DNA of 22,134 bases. Source: Balneola sp. (GTDB lineage Bacteria > Bacteroidota > Rhodothermia > Balneolales > Balneolaceae). Below, piece by piece: positions 7,914 through 15,756 of the stretch (positions are counted from its first letter, which is position 1; every line of letters begins with the position of its first letter). Made by a program: the position numbers and the translations under genes. Where the stretch lies: contig PCAT01000044.1 in the NCBI GenBank assembly GCA_002730655.1, positions 1-22,134 of the forward strand, written 5' to 3'. A model generated the notes under the pieces. The model saw nothing but the letters and a program-made list of their open reading frames with translations, was not told the origin of the DNA and did not search any database.

Positions 7914-8948
7914 CTAGGTATTTGCAAAAAAAAGGGCCAATATTTTGGTAAGCTGTTCAAACTCGATCAAAAATGCATCATGACCATAGCGGGATTTAAT
8001 TGTGGTAAATTCGGCGTTGGGTAAGAGTTGGGCTAATTCTTCTTGCTCTGCAATCGGGTATAAAGCGTCGGATTGTATTCCGACTATATGAATTGGTATG
8101 GTGACTAGACTAGCCACCTCTTTAAAATTTCCACGACCTCTTGAGATGTCATGAGTATCCATGGACCGCGTTAGCCGTTCATAGCTTAATGCATCAAATC
8201 TTTTGTCAAGTTTTTGACCTTGGTAATCTAGGTAGGATTCAACTTCATAGTAAGGATGTTCTGTTATTTTTTGAATGTCCCTACCGAATTTAGCTTCATA
8301 GTCCTCTGGAGAACGGTAGGTCATCATCCCAATTTGCCGCGCAAGAGAGAGCCCTTGACTTGGTGGTGCTTCATCCGAATACCAGCCACCGTTCCAGTTT
8401 GTATCTTGGTAGATGGCTTTTCGTTGCAAATGACTAAGTCCTATGGACCAAGCCGTATGAGCTTTGCCCATAGCCATAAGAAAAGCACGTTTAATTCTAG
8501 GGTCTATAAGAGCAAATTCTAGTGCAATCATCCCACCCATTGATCCCCCTATGACACATTGGATAGCTGTAATATTCAGATGATTTATCAGGTATAATTC
8601 CATTTGAACGATATCTCTAATAGTTAGTACTGGAAAAGAAGGACCATAGGCTCTCTGAGTTTGGGGATTCAGGCTTTGAGGTCCAGTTGAGCCATAACAA
8701 CTACCTGGAGTGTTGATGCATAAAACATAGTGTCTATCCAAGTCAATAGGGCTTTTTTGGGTGAAAAAGCCATGAAACCACTCTTCGGCATTGCTGTCCC
8801 CTGTTAACGGATGAAAAATGAGTATCACATTATCTCTTTTCTTGCTAAGAGTCCCCCAGCTACGGTAGCTGAGTTCAAATTCTTTGAATACAAAACCAGA
8901 CTCGGTAGTGAATGTTTCGGGCATTAAAATTTTTTTTTGGATACTCAT
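7914..8948 (-). CDS. metX: Homoserine O-acetyltransferase MetX (alpha/beta hydrolase fold)
   Basis: MetX acylates the hydroxyl of L-homoserine, normally from acetyl-CoA, as the first committed step to methionine by the sulfhydrylation route. The 344-residue protein shows HPLTGDSNA, the nucleophile elbow GGSMGG (134-139, S136), RFDALSYERLT and MDTHD in the middle, and the triad partners D294 (QSDALYP) and H323 (GHDAFL). The length and motif order are those of MetX rather than the unrelated MetA. Acetyl rather than succinyl specificity is assumed, since some MetX-fold enzymes use succinyl-CoA. It lies 72 bases after era and is followed by the dcw operon, with no functional link to either. Confidence 0.92.
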   Translation of the reverse strand: MSIQKKILMPETFTTESGFVFKEFELSYRSWGTLSKKRDNVILIFHPLTGDSNAEEWFHGFFTQKSPIDLDRHYVLCINTPGSCYGSTGPQSLNPQTQRAYGPSFPVLTIRDIVQMELYLINHLNITAIQCVIGGSMGGMIALEFALIDPRIKRAFLMAMGKAHTAWSIGLSHLQRKAIYQDTNWNGGWYSDEAPPSQGLSLARQIGMMTYRSPEDYEAKFGRDIQKITEHPYYEVESYLDYQGQKLDKRFDALSYERLTRSMDTHDISRGRGNFKEVASLVTIPIHIVGIQSDALYPIAEQEELAQLLPNAEFTTIKSRYGHDAFLIEFEQLTKILALFFANT

Positions 8949-8959
8949 TTTTCTGCGGC

Positions 8960-8988
8960 TGTATAGAAAGCTGACGGAAGTTTTGAAA
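8960..8988 (-). promoter_or_regulatory. Possible promoter of metX
   Basis: In the 72-base gap after era, the minus strand has TATACA (8965-8960) preceded, after 17 bases, by TTTCAA (8988-8983). The -10 is good and the -35 poor. The start would lie very close to the metX ATG. Weak evidence; metX may instead be read through from pdxJ-era. Confidence 0.3.
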
Positions 8989-9020
8989 GGAAATAAGTTA
9001 AATCTTCGCTAATGATAAAA

Positions 9021-9956
9021 TTATTCTCTGTATCCTAAGTTACGGACTGTATGTTCTTTTTCTCGCCATCTTTCTCGCACTTTCACGTGTAGTTCTAAGT
9101 GTATTTTCTTACCTAAAAAAGATTCAATTCTCGCTCGGGATTGTATGCCTAGTTGTTTTATAGCAGCCCCTTTTTTTCCAATGATTATACCTTTTTGAGA
9201 ATTTCGATTGACCACGACATCGGCCATGATTCGATCAATATCAGGGGCTTCCTTATACTCTAATATTTCTATGGTGGCTGAGTAAGGTAATTCTTCATGA
9301 TAATTTAAAAATAATTGTTCACGAATGAATTCAGATACAAAAAATCGGAGGGGATGCTCACTTAATTCATCTTTTGGATATAAAGCAGGACCCTTTGAAA
9401 TATTGGCCTTTAGCTGGTTAATTAATGCAGGAATACCATACTTTTCTAATGCTGATATTGCTTGAATCCCGGTAAATGTGAAGGCTTTTTCATACGCTTC
9501 TTGCACTTTTATTAACCATTCCTCAGACACAGCATCCATCTTATTCAACACCAATATAACAGGTTTATTCTGGGATCGGGTGAGCCTTAATAATTCATGG
9601 TCAACCAAATCAAGGGGAGCGTTTTGCACATTTTTTTTGTCCTGCTCCTTCTGTACATAACTGCGCTTAAGATCGACTAACAAAAGCACGACATCAGCTT
9701 CTTTTTCGGCCTTTTTAACAAAGCGCATCATCGCCTTTTGGAGTTCATATTTTGGCTGAATAATGCCAGGAGTATCTAAAAAAATGATCTGATAATCCTG
9801 TTCACTATAAATACCCATAATTTGATGGCGAGTGGTCTGCGCCTTATGTGTAGCAATTGAAAGTTTACTTCCAAGTAGGGTGTTCATAAGGGTGGACTTA
9901 CCTGCATTAGGTCGTCCTAGGATCGCGGCGTACCCAGAAAAATGAGTGGAACTCAT
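9021..9956 (-). CDS. era: GTPase Era
   Basis: Era is a membrane-associated GTPase that binds the 3' end of 16S rRNA during 30S assembly. Visible are G1 GRPNAGKST (14-22), the switch threonines in QTTRH (40-44), G3 DTPG (61-64), G4 NKMD (138-141), and a C-terminal KH domain with its GxxG loop in IIGKKGAAI (G260-G263). Its ATG shares one base with the pdxJ stop and is preceded at eight bases by a strong Shine-Dalgarno, GAGGAG (9970-9965). The stretch between G3 and G4 is about 15 residues longer than in typical Era and strongly charged (about 98-120). It is otherwise complete at 311 residues. Confidence 0.97.
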   Translation of the reverse strand: MSSTHFSGYAAILGRPNAGKSTLMNTLLGSKLSIATHKAQTTRHQIMGIYSEQDYQIIFLDTPGIIQPKYELQKAMMRFVKKAEKEADVVLLLVDLKRSYVQKEQDKKNVQNAPLDLVDHELLRLTRSQNKPVILVLNKMDAVSEEWLIKVQEAYEKAFTFTGIQAISALEKYGIPALINQLKANISKGPALYPKDELSEHPLRFFVSEFIREQLFLNYHEELPYSATIEILEYKEAPDIDRIMADVVVNRNSQKGIIIGKKGAAIKQLGIQSRARIESFLGKKIHLELHVKVRERWREKEHTVRNLGYRE

Positions 9957-10711
9957 TAACTTTGCTCCTCTTTAACCTGTTCTATAATTGTCATATAGGC
10001 ATGGACTGTGGTGGCTAAGCCATGGAAAACAGATTCACTTATGAGTGCATGTCCTATGCTTATATCGGCTAGATGAGGTACGGCGCGAAGAAAGGGGGCG
10101 AGGTTGTTTTGGTTTAAGCCGTGGCCTGCGTTTACTTTTAGCCCGGCAGAGTGCGCTATCTTAGCAGCAGTTGCAAGGCGGGTAAGTTCTGCCCGTGCAG
10201 CAGATGGGGTTGAGGCATTTGCGTAAGTTCCAGTGTGTAGCTCGATGGCGTCACTACCTAGTTCTATAGCCCCTTTAATATCATCTAGATTGGGGTCTAC
10301 AAATAAACTTATTTCAATCTTAGAACCGTTAGCACCGTCACGTATGGCTGGAAATACACGAGTTTCGAAGTCTTTAAAAACCGCTGCTAAATTCAATCCA
10401 CCTTCGGTGGTTAGTTCTTCTCTACTTTCTGGAACTAAGGTGCATATATCGGGTTGCAACTGATGCAGTAACTCGATCATTTCTTCAGTGGCGGCCATCT
10501 CAAAATCCAATATCCCTTGCACGACTTCTTTGAGTGCAGGTAGATCGTGGTCCTTGATATGTCGACGATCTCCTCTCAAGTGAAAGACAATTCCAGCAGC
10601 GCCTGCCATTTCACAAATTTGGGCAGCTTGGGCAGGTACTGGATAGCCTTCACCCCGGGCGTTTCGGAGTGTAGCAATATGATCAATATTCACTAAGAGT
10701 TGCATTGACAT
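9956..10711 (-). CDS. pdxJ: Pyridoxine 5'-phosphate synthase PdxJ
   Basis: PdxJ condenses 1-deoxy-D-xylulose 5-phosphate with 3-amino-1-hydroxyacetone 1-phosphate to give pyridoxine 5'-phosphate, the last ring-forming step of the DXP-dependent vitamin B6 pathway. It is a TIM barrel of 251 residues with NIDHIATLRNARG (8-20), the phosphate/substrate segment HLRGDRRHI (44-52), FEMAATEEM (70-78, E71) and VNAGHGLN (193-200, H197). The segment usually read HLREDRRHI has Gly47 for the expected Glu. An ATG at the third codon is an alternative start. It is upstream of and one-base overlapped with era, so the two are probably co-transcribed. Confidence 0.96.
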   Translation of the reverse strand: MSMQLLVNIDHIATLRNARGEGYPVPAQAAQICEMAGAAGIVFHLRGDRRHIKDHDLPALKEVVQGILDFEMAATEEMIELLHQLQPDICTLVPESREELTTEGGLNLAAVFKDFETRVFPAIRDGANGSKIEISLFVDPNLDDIKGAIELGSDAIELHTGTYANASTPSAARAELTRLATAAKIAHSAGLKVNAGHGLNQNNLAPFLRAVPHLADISIGHALISESVFHGLATTVHAYMTIIEQVKEEQS

Positions 10712-10797
10712 AGTTTATTAGTAGAAATTCGGTTATAGAAATAATTTACTAAATTAACACATTATGTACTTTTAACTTAAATTTCATAGTAAATCGT

Positions 10798-11313
10798 TTG
10801 AAGTTTTCTGCACTTTTAATTTTGATTACAGTGAGCCTATTTCTAGCAGCCTGTGGCAGTAGTAAAAGTGTTACTAATGGTGCCTCAAATGAATCTTCTG
10901 TACGATTTATCCCTACCATTAGCCGGTCGGCTGGTCTAACGGAAGTACAAACCTTTAACCGATTAAAAAAAGCATATACAGAATGGAGAGGAACTCCTTA
11001 TCAATGGGGAGGAACCACCCTTAAAGGAGTAGACTGTTCTGCTTTTATACAAGTAGTGTTTGACGAATATTTAGGTAAAAAATTACCGCGTACAACACTG
11101 CAACAGATGAAATTAGGAAAGAAAATACGACGTAAGCAAGTAGGATTAGGTGACCTGGTCTTTTTCAAAACAGGACCGACTACCTATCATGTTGGTGTAA
11201 TGGTTGACCAGCGACATTTTTTGCACGCCGGTATCACAGGAGGGGTCATGATATCGGATCTTAATGCTCGTTATTGGAGTATGCGTTATTTGTCTGCGAA
11301 GCGAGTACTTTAA
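10798..11313 (+). CDS. NlpC/P60 family cell-wall endopeptidase, lipoprotein
   Basis: This is predicted to be an envelope cysteine peptidase that cleaves peptidoglycan stem peptides, typically at the gamma-D-Glu-DAP bond. The TTG start gives a lipoprotein signal peptide (1-18) with lipobox LAAC and the lipidated Cys at 19; no in-frame ATG is available upstream. A serine-rich linker leads to an NlpC/P60 domain (about 55-171) with the catalytic Cys80 in GVDCSAF, His131 in YHVGVM and the third residue His143 in FLHAG. DAP-type substrate agrees with the DNPR motif in MurE. It diverges from pdxJ and converges on the alternative GlmU, the two stop codons sharing a TTAA at 11310-11313. Confidence 0.92.
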   Translation: MKFSALLILITVSLFLAACGSSKSVTNGASNESSVRFIPTISRSAGLTEVQTFNRLKKAYTEWRGTPYQWGGTTLKGVDCSAFIQVVFDEYLGKKLPRTTLQQMKLGKKIRRKQVGLGDLVFFKTGPTTYHVGVMVDQRHFLHAGITGGVMISDLNARYWSMRYLSAKRVL

Positions 11314-12587
11314 TGATCATTCAGGATAGCTAGATCAAACAGATGCTTCATCATACTTTGGTAACCTGGTTCAAATTCAATTTCACGCCTAGCCATCATT
11401 GCCTTCATGGTTTCTACGGCTTTATCAAATCGATAGGTACTATTTCCAGCATCCGTGAGCCAACTGAAGGAAGGTATATGCTTAGGAGTAAACTGTGATA
11501 AAAAGATATTTGAGCACACCCCACACATGGTACCAGTATTTAACATAGCATTAATGGCTGTTTTGGAATGATCACCTATGACCGAACCAAAAAATTGAAA
11601 ACCAATATCATACGCTTGTCGACTATTCCAATCTTCTAAATATATGAGGCCATAATTGGTTTTTAGATTGGAAGTATTGCTGTCAGCTCCCATATTACAC
11701 CATTGCCCAACCAAGGAATTACCCATGTAGCCATCATGCGCCTTATTGGAATAGGAATGAAATATGGTATTGGATACTTCTCCGCCCACCTTGCTCACTG
11801 GCCCTATGGTCGTACCACCATAAATTCGACATCCCATCTTTGTAACAGCGCCCTCACAAATAGCCAATGGTCCCTTCAAAATACTACCTGCTTCAATGGT
11901 TGCCCGAGCACCGATATAAATAGGACCATCCTTTGCTACTAAAATAACCCCAGGTTCTAAATATGCTGATGGATGTACAAAAATCCGTTCGGGATGGATG
12001 ACGTGGAGATTGGTCCTTAGGTCATATTCTTCAACAGTAGGTAGGGAAATTAACCCAAGATCAGCTTCAATTTCGCTACTATTGAATTGCAATATATCCC
12101 ATAAATAGTCTAGCTTTTTAATTTCTCCCATCCAATTTATTGGACCTTCTGAGGCATTCAATAGTGTCTGAACCCAGTAAGAAGGATCATTTACATTTTT
12201 ACATTCCAATAGGCAATTGAAGCTTTGTTGCCCTGACAAAACAACTGCAACAAGTTCTATACTTTCAGCCCCTGTACCATCTTGATTTGCAATCGGATTT
12301 ATAAGGGCCTGTCCTGTTTGAAGGCTTTTTAGCTTCTCAGTCAGCGAATGATCGGGTAAAAAACGGGCATTAATCCACAGACAATCTTGGTCAGGTTGAA
12401 TGGTGCTTTCGTTATAAAATGGGTTTAGATAAGGCCTACATATTCGAACTTTGGTGGTTAGATTTAACCAATACTCCCATTTTTCTTGAACGGTTAAGAT
12501 ACCAACCCGTAAGTTTTCTACTGGACGCGTGAGTGTTAGAGGATCGAACCGCTGTCCTTTTACGTCGGAAAAAAAACACAGCTGCAT
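11310..12587 (-). CDS. Alternative bacterial GlmU: putative UDP-GlcNAc diphosphorylase / glucosamine-1-phosphate N-acetyltransferase
   Basis: The N-terminus has a GlmU-type start, LCFFSDV followed by DPLTLTRPVENLRVGI. The C-terminal half is a left-handed beta-helix of hexapeptide repeats (about 210-385) containing GARATIEAG, GGTTIGPVSKVGGE and IGDHSKTAINAMLNTGT. This architecture matches the Bacteroidota-type enzyme family TIGR03991, which replaces canonical GlmU. It is proposed to acetylate glucosamine 1-phosphate and attach UMP to give UDP-GlcNAc. The frame can begin at a TTG at 12599, but the ATG at 12587 puts the conserved hydrophobic strand right at the N-terminus, as in relatives. Its divergent neighbour glmS makes the precursor, which strengthens the call. 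It has 425 residues from this start. Confidence 0.82.
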   Translation of the reverse strand: MQLCFFSDVKGQRFDPLTLTRPVENLRVGILTVQEKWEYWLNLTTKVRICRPYLNPFYNESTIQPDQDCLWINARFLPDHSLTEKLKSLQTGQALINPIANQDGTGAESIELVAVVLSGQQSFNCLLECKNVNDPSYWVQTLLNASEGPINWMGEIKKLDYLWDILQFNSSEIEADLGLISLPTVEEYDLRTNLHVIHPERIFVHPSAYLEPGVILVAKDGPIYIGARATIEAGSILKGPLAICEGAVTKMGCRIYGGTTIGPVSKVGGEVSNTIFHSYSNKAHDGYMGNSLVGQWCNMGADSNTSNLKTNYGLIYLEDWNSRQAYDIGFQFFGSVIGDHSKTAINAMLNTGTMCGVCSNIFLSQFTPKHIPSFSWLTDAGNSTYRFDKAVETMKAMMARREIEFEPGYQSMMKHLFDLAILNDH

Positions 12588-12655
12588 ATTCGCTATCAAT
12601 ATTTTATAGTGTCATTTTTTACTATTTATACATAATAGTCATATTTTTAACTAAA

Positions 12656-12684
12656 TTGATAATTAACTGGTATTAATATATAAA
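12656..12684 (+). promoter_or_regulatory. Sigma70-like promoter of glmS, nearly leaderless
   Basis: TTGATA (12656-12661), a 17-base spacer and TATAAA (12679-12684) make a good sigma70-type promoter. Transcription would start about 12691, only some five bases before the glmS ATG at 12696, and no Shine-Dalgarno is visible there. The ATG itself is fixed because the catalytic cysteine of GlmS must be residue 2. Confidence 0.6.
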
Positions 12685-12695
12685 TCTAAGTTTTT

Positions 12696-14531
12696 ATGTG
12701 TGGAATAATTGGGTACATTGGTGCGCGAAACGCCCAAGATGTGGTAATAAAAGGTTTAAAACGACTAGAATACCGAGGGTATGATTCTGCGGGAATTGCC
12801 GTTATTGATGATTCTTTGAGGGTTACCAAATGTAAGGGAAAGGTGGCTAAATTAGAAGCTATGCTCTCGAGAACTAATGAGGCTGACATAGGGATAGGGC
12901 ACACTCGTTGGGCTACACATGGAGAACCTAATGATGTTAATTCACATCCACATACTTCAACCAATGGTAAAATAGCTGTTGTGCATAATGGAATTATTGA
13001 AAACTACACAGCATTAAAGGTGCAACTTCAATCCCAAGGTCATGTTTTTTACTCGGATACGGATACAGAAATTTTAGCTAAATTAATTGAACAGTTCTAT
13101 AAAAATCCAGAAGTACTAAGCCTAGAAAAAGCTGTTCAATTGGCAACGCAGCAAGTAAATGGGACGTATGGATTAGCAGTATTGCATGAAGATTTCCCAG
13201 ACCTGATGGTAGTAGCTAGGCGAGGTTCACCATTATTATTGGGGGTAGGAAACGATGAAATGATTGTTGCTAGTGATGCCTCGGCAGTTGCAGAGTACAC
13301 TGATAAAGTGGTCTATTTAGACGACAATGAGACGGCTGTAGTACGGCGAAATAGCTACGAGGTGCAAGATAATTCATACGTCTTAATGGATAAAAAAGTA
13401 CATGAGCTTCAATTGAGTTTGGAAGAAATAGAAAAAGGTGGATATCCTTTCTTTATGCTTAAAGAAATTTTTGGACAGCCAAAAACTGTTGGCGATTCGC
13501 TTCGAGGGCGTATTCAACCCGAAGAAGGGAAAATAGTTCTAGGCGGGCTAACAGAAGTCATGGATAAATTACACGGGGCACGACGTATCATTATAGCTGC
13601 CTGTGGTACTTCATGGCATTCGGGTCTTGTGGCCGAGTATTTGTTTGAAGAATTAGCTCAAATACCTGTAGAGGTTGAGTATGCTTCAGAGTTTCGGTAC
13701 AGAAACCCACTGATATATTCCGATGATATAGTTATTGTTATTTCCCAGAGTGGAGAGACGGCCGACACACTTGCAGCTTTAAGGGAAGCAAAATCAAATG
13801 GTGCTACAGTACTAGGAGTGGTAAATGTAGTGGGCTCAACTATTGCGAGAGAAACCGATGCAGGGGTATATTTACACACTGGCCCTGAGATTGGTGTCGC
13901 TTCTACCAAAGCATTTACTGGGCAAGTTACGGTTTTAACTATGATGGCTATACAGCTAGCTCAGTACCGAGAAACTATAACGGCAAAGAAGGCCGATGAG
14001 CTTATTAAAGCACTGAGTCAAATACCAGTTAAAATCCAAGAAATTTTAGATCAACATGAGGAAATAGAACGTATTTCTCAGCTATTTACTTATGCTCCTA
14101 ACTTCTTGTATTTGGGGCGTTCCTATAGTTTTCCAGTTGCATTGGAAGGAGCACTTAAACTTAAAGAGATTTCTTATATCCATGCTGAGGGATATCCCGC
14201 AGCTGAAATGAAACACGGCCCCATTGCCTTAATTGATGAAATGATGCCAGTTCTTGTAATATCAGCTACCAATCACACAAACGATAAAATGGTAAGTAAT
14301 ATAGAGGAAGTAAAGGCCCGCAAAGGTCGCATAATTGCGGTGGTAAATCCTCTACATGACGAAGTAAAAAATCTCGCTGAATTCGTGATTGAAATTCCTG
14401 CTACATTAGATGAATTAAGTCCATTACTAAGTGTTATCCCACTCCAATTATTATCTTACTATATCGCAGTGAATAGAGGTTGTGATGTGGATCAACCACG
14501 TAATTTAGCTAAGTCTGTCACAGTGGAATGA
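12696..14531 (+). CDS. glmS: Glutamine--fructose-6-phosphate aminotransferase (isomerizing) GlmS
   Basis: GlmS converts fructose 6-phosphate and glutamine to glucosamine 6-phosphate, the entry to amino-sugar and peptidoglycan synthesis. The protein starts MCGIIGYIG, with Cys2 as the N-terminal glutaminase nucleophile exposed after Met removal. It continues with the amidotransferase motifs RLEYRGYDSAGI, TRWATHGEP and HNGIIENY. Two SIS sugar-isomerase domains follow (about 285-425 and 455-600) with CGTSWHSG, SQSGETADT and EGYPAAEMKHGP. It ends in the conserved LAKSVTVE. At 611 residues it is full length. It is divergent from the alternative GlmU across 108 bases; no glmS ribozyme fits in that gap. 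Confidence 0.98.
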   Translation: MCGIIGYIGARNAQDVVIKGLKRLEYRGYDSAGIAVIDDSLRVTKCKGKVAKLEAMLSRTNEADIGIGHTRWATHGEPNDVNSHPHTSTNGKIAVVHNGIIENYTALKVQLQSQGHVFYSDTDTEILAKLIEQFYKNPEVLSLEKAVQLATQQVNGTYGLAVLHEDFPDLMVVARRGSPLLLGVGNDEMIVASDASAVAEYTDKVVYLDDNETAVVRRNSYEVQDNSYVLMDKKVHELQLSLEEIEKGGYPFFMLKEIFGQPKTVGDSLRGRIQPEEGKIVLGGLTEVMDKLHGARRIIIAACGTSWHSGLVAEYLFEELAQIPVEVEYASEFRYRNPLIYSDDIVIVISQSGETADTLAALREAKSNGATVLGVVNVVGSTIARETDAGVYLHTGPEIGVASTKAFTGQVTVLTMMAIQLAQYRETITAKKADELIKALSQIPVKIQEILDQHEEIERISQLFTYAPNFLYLGRSYSFPVALEGALKLKEISYIHAEGYPAAEMKHGPIALIDEMMPVLVISATNHTNDKMVSNIEEVKARKGRIIAVVNPLHDEVKNLAEFVIEIPATLDELSPLLSVIPLQLLSYYIAVNRGCDVDQPRNLAKSVTVE

Positions 14532-14638
14532 GGTTTGATAGTTTTTTCGGATGATGGTAAATAATAAAATTCCTATTTAAATGAATTACATTACTGTTAG
14601 TTAAAATTATATATAGAATAAGTTAACGTGGAATCAAT

Positions 14639-14905
14639 ATGGAAAACATTGGAATATTTTATTTGAGCATGGTTTTATTTACATATAAGGGCTTTGATTT
14701 AGCACAAGGTCTGAGAGCAGCAATCAATAGAGGTGACACGGTGAGGATAGTACCAAAGATTTTATGTTCTATTTATTGTATTTCGGTATCATTAATTGCT
14801 ATAAAAATTACGTCAAATACCACCTATTCTGAACTTTTTATTTATTTGCATATTTTTATAATTCTATTCCAAATCATAATGATTTGGTATCCAAAACCAA
14901 AATAA
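14639..14905 (+). CDS. Small predicted membrane protein, unknown function
   Basis: This 88-residue frame begins with an ATG about 108 bases after glmS. It has three hydrophobic segments, about residues 4-20, 37-57 and 66-84, separated by a short loop with basic residues (LRAAINRGDTVR) and a polar turn (TSNTTYS). I recognise no family. Membrane-like segment spacing and an uninterrupted frame in a very AT-rich stretch argue for a real gene, but there is no strong ribosome site. It stands alone between glmS and a run of minus-strand genes and may belong to the accessory patch that follows. Confidence 0.55.
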   Translation: MENIGIFYLSMVLFTYKGFDLAQGLRAAINRGDTVRIVPKILCSIYCISVSLIAIKITSNTTYSELFIYLHIFIILFQIIMIWYPKPK

Positions 14906-15067
14906 TTCATTAAAAAGAAAATCGTTAAATAAATTGATTTTACTTGTGCTTAATCACTTAAGAGGATTAATATTATAATATTATGAACCTAACCTTATGG
15001 TGAAAATTAATGCGAGAGTAAGAACTATTAAGTACTTAATTTTACATTTATATCGGTCAATTTGAAA
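14906..15067. other. AT-rich convergent intergenic region with two palindromes
   Basis: This lies between the plus-strand membrane protein and the minus-strand fragments. It contains no gene I can support. Two perfect inverted repeats stand out: 14968-14983 (16 bases, purely A/T) and 15027-15040 (ATTAAGTACTTAAT). Neither has the GC stem plus T-run of an intrinsic terminator. In sequence this AT-rich they may be chance or may be protein-binding sites. Confidence 0.4.
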
Positions 15068-15229
15068 TTATAGACAATGCTTTGTCGGACTGATTTCTTC
15101 AATGCCAATCATGAATAACAATACTTTTGCTGTGTAAGAGTCAATACTATAATTCATATGGCATTCATAAATAGCTGAAATTACACCATCACCTTCATTT
15201 AAAACTCTAATTTCTTGACGCTTTGGCAA
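15068..15229 (-). CDS. Short coding-like fragment, unrecognised
   Basis: A minus-strand frame of 53 codons runs from a TTG at 15229 to TAA at 15068, overlapping the end of the P19/Tp34-like gene by 23 bases in another frame. Its composition is protein-like (IRVLNEGDGVISAIYE near the start, AKVLLFMIGIEE later) and not the usual noise of AT-rich sequence. It may be a small gene or the remains of a larger one. No ribosome site and no family are recognised. Confidence 0.3.
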   Translation of the reverse strand: MPKRQEIRVLNEGDGVISAIYECHMNYSIDSYTAKVLLFMIGIEEISPTKHCL

Positions 15230-15752
15230 TTAACTCAAAATCTACGTTTTTATATATGAAAGTAGTGTTTTTAAATAGATCTGTCCCATATTCATCAACC
15301 CAGTCCTTGTGGAATGCTAAATCAAATTCGTGAGGTGGATTAACTTTAAATTCAACTGTATATAAATCATCTACTTCACCTGGAAGTGAAATATTCCTAG
15401 CATAGTGAAAATTATCGATTAAATTAATATGTGGAATTAAATCTACAAATGTTTTTAAACCAGTTTTTTGATTATAAACTATCGCATTGATTTTTAGATA
15501 AGCTACAAAACCCTCTGCTGGTGTTCCCTCAGGTATATTTGTTGAATCCCAATTTACACGAGCTTCAATGTGAATATTGGTTTCATTGACACTTAAGTTA
15601 TTTGATTCGGGAATAATCACATCCTTGATTGCACCCTCAAAAATGAAAACAATTCCAGGTTCAACCCTTTCTTCACCAATTACAAGCTCTTGTGCAAAAG
15701 AGCTAGTTAACATAAGTAATGAAATCGATAAGTTTAAAAATAATTTCTTCAT
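15207..15752 (-). CDS. P19/Tp34-like periplasmic metal-binding protein (Fe2+ transport protein family)
   Basis: This is a 181-residue secreted protein with a signal peptide (about 1-20, ending SSFA) and a single Ig-like beta domain resembling P19, FetP and Tp34, periplasmic copper/iron-binding proteins. Matching landmarks are NIHIEA (59-64; H61, E63), a GxxAYL segment near 81-86, DNFHYARN (113-120; D113, H116), the SLPG turn, VNPP (137-140) and a later His148. These correspond to most metal ligands of Campylobacter P19, but the position of its ligand Met is Ile109 here. The frame can start at ATG 15770, inside the preceding gene's end. ATG 15752 gives a normal signal peptide and begins five bases after the upstream stop. 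Family assignment is from motif recognition only. Confidence 0.65.
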   Translation of the reverse strand: MKKLFLNLSISLLMLTSSFAQELVIGEERVEPGIVFIFEGAIKDVIIPESNNLSVNETNIHIEARVNWDSTNIPEGTPAEGFVAYLKINAIVYNQKTGLKTFVDLIPHINLIDNFHYARNISLPGEVDDLYTVEFKVNPPHEFDLAFHKDWVDEYGTDLFKNTTFIYKNVDFELIAKASRN

Positions 15753-15756
15753 GATA

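Noticed and set aside
8949..9020. Possible SAM riboswitch in front of the methionine gene metX
   Set aside because: The gap is only 72 bases and shows no stem pattern or terminator of a SAM riboswitch.
12600..12695. Possible glmS ribozyme before glmS
   Set aside because: Only 96 bases of A/T-rich sequence containing a promoter just before the ATG; no room or pairing for the ribozyme core.
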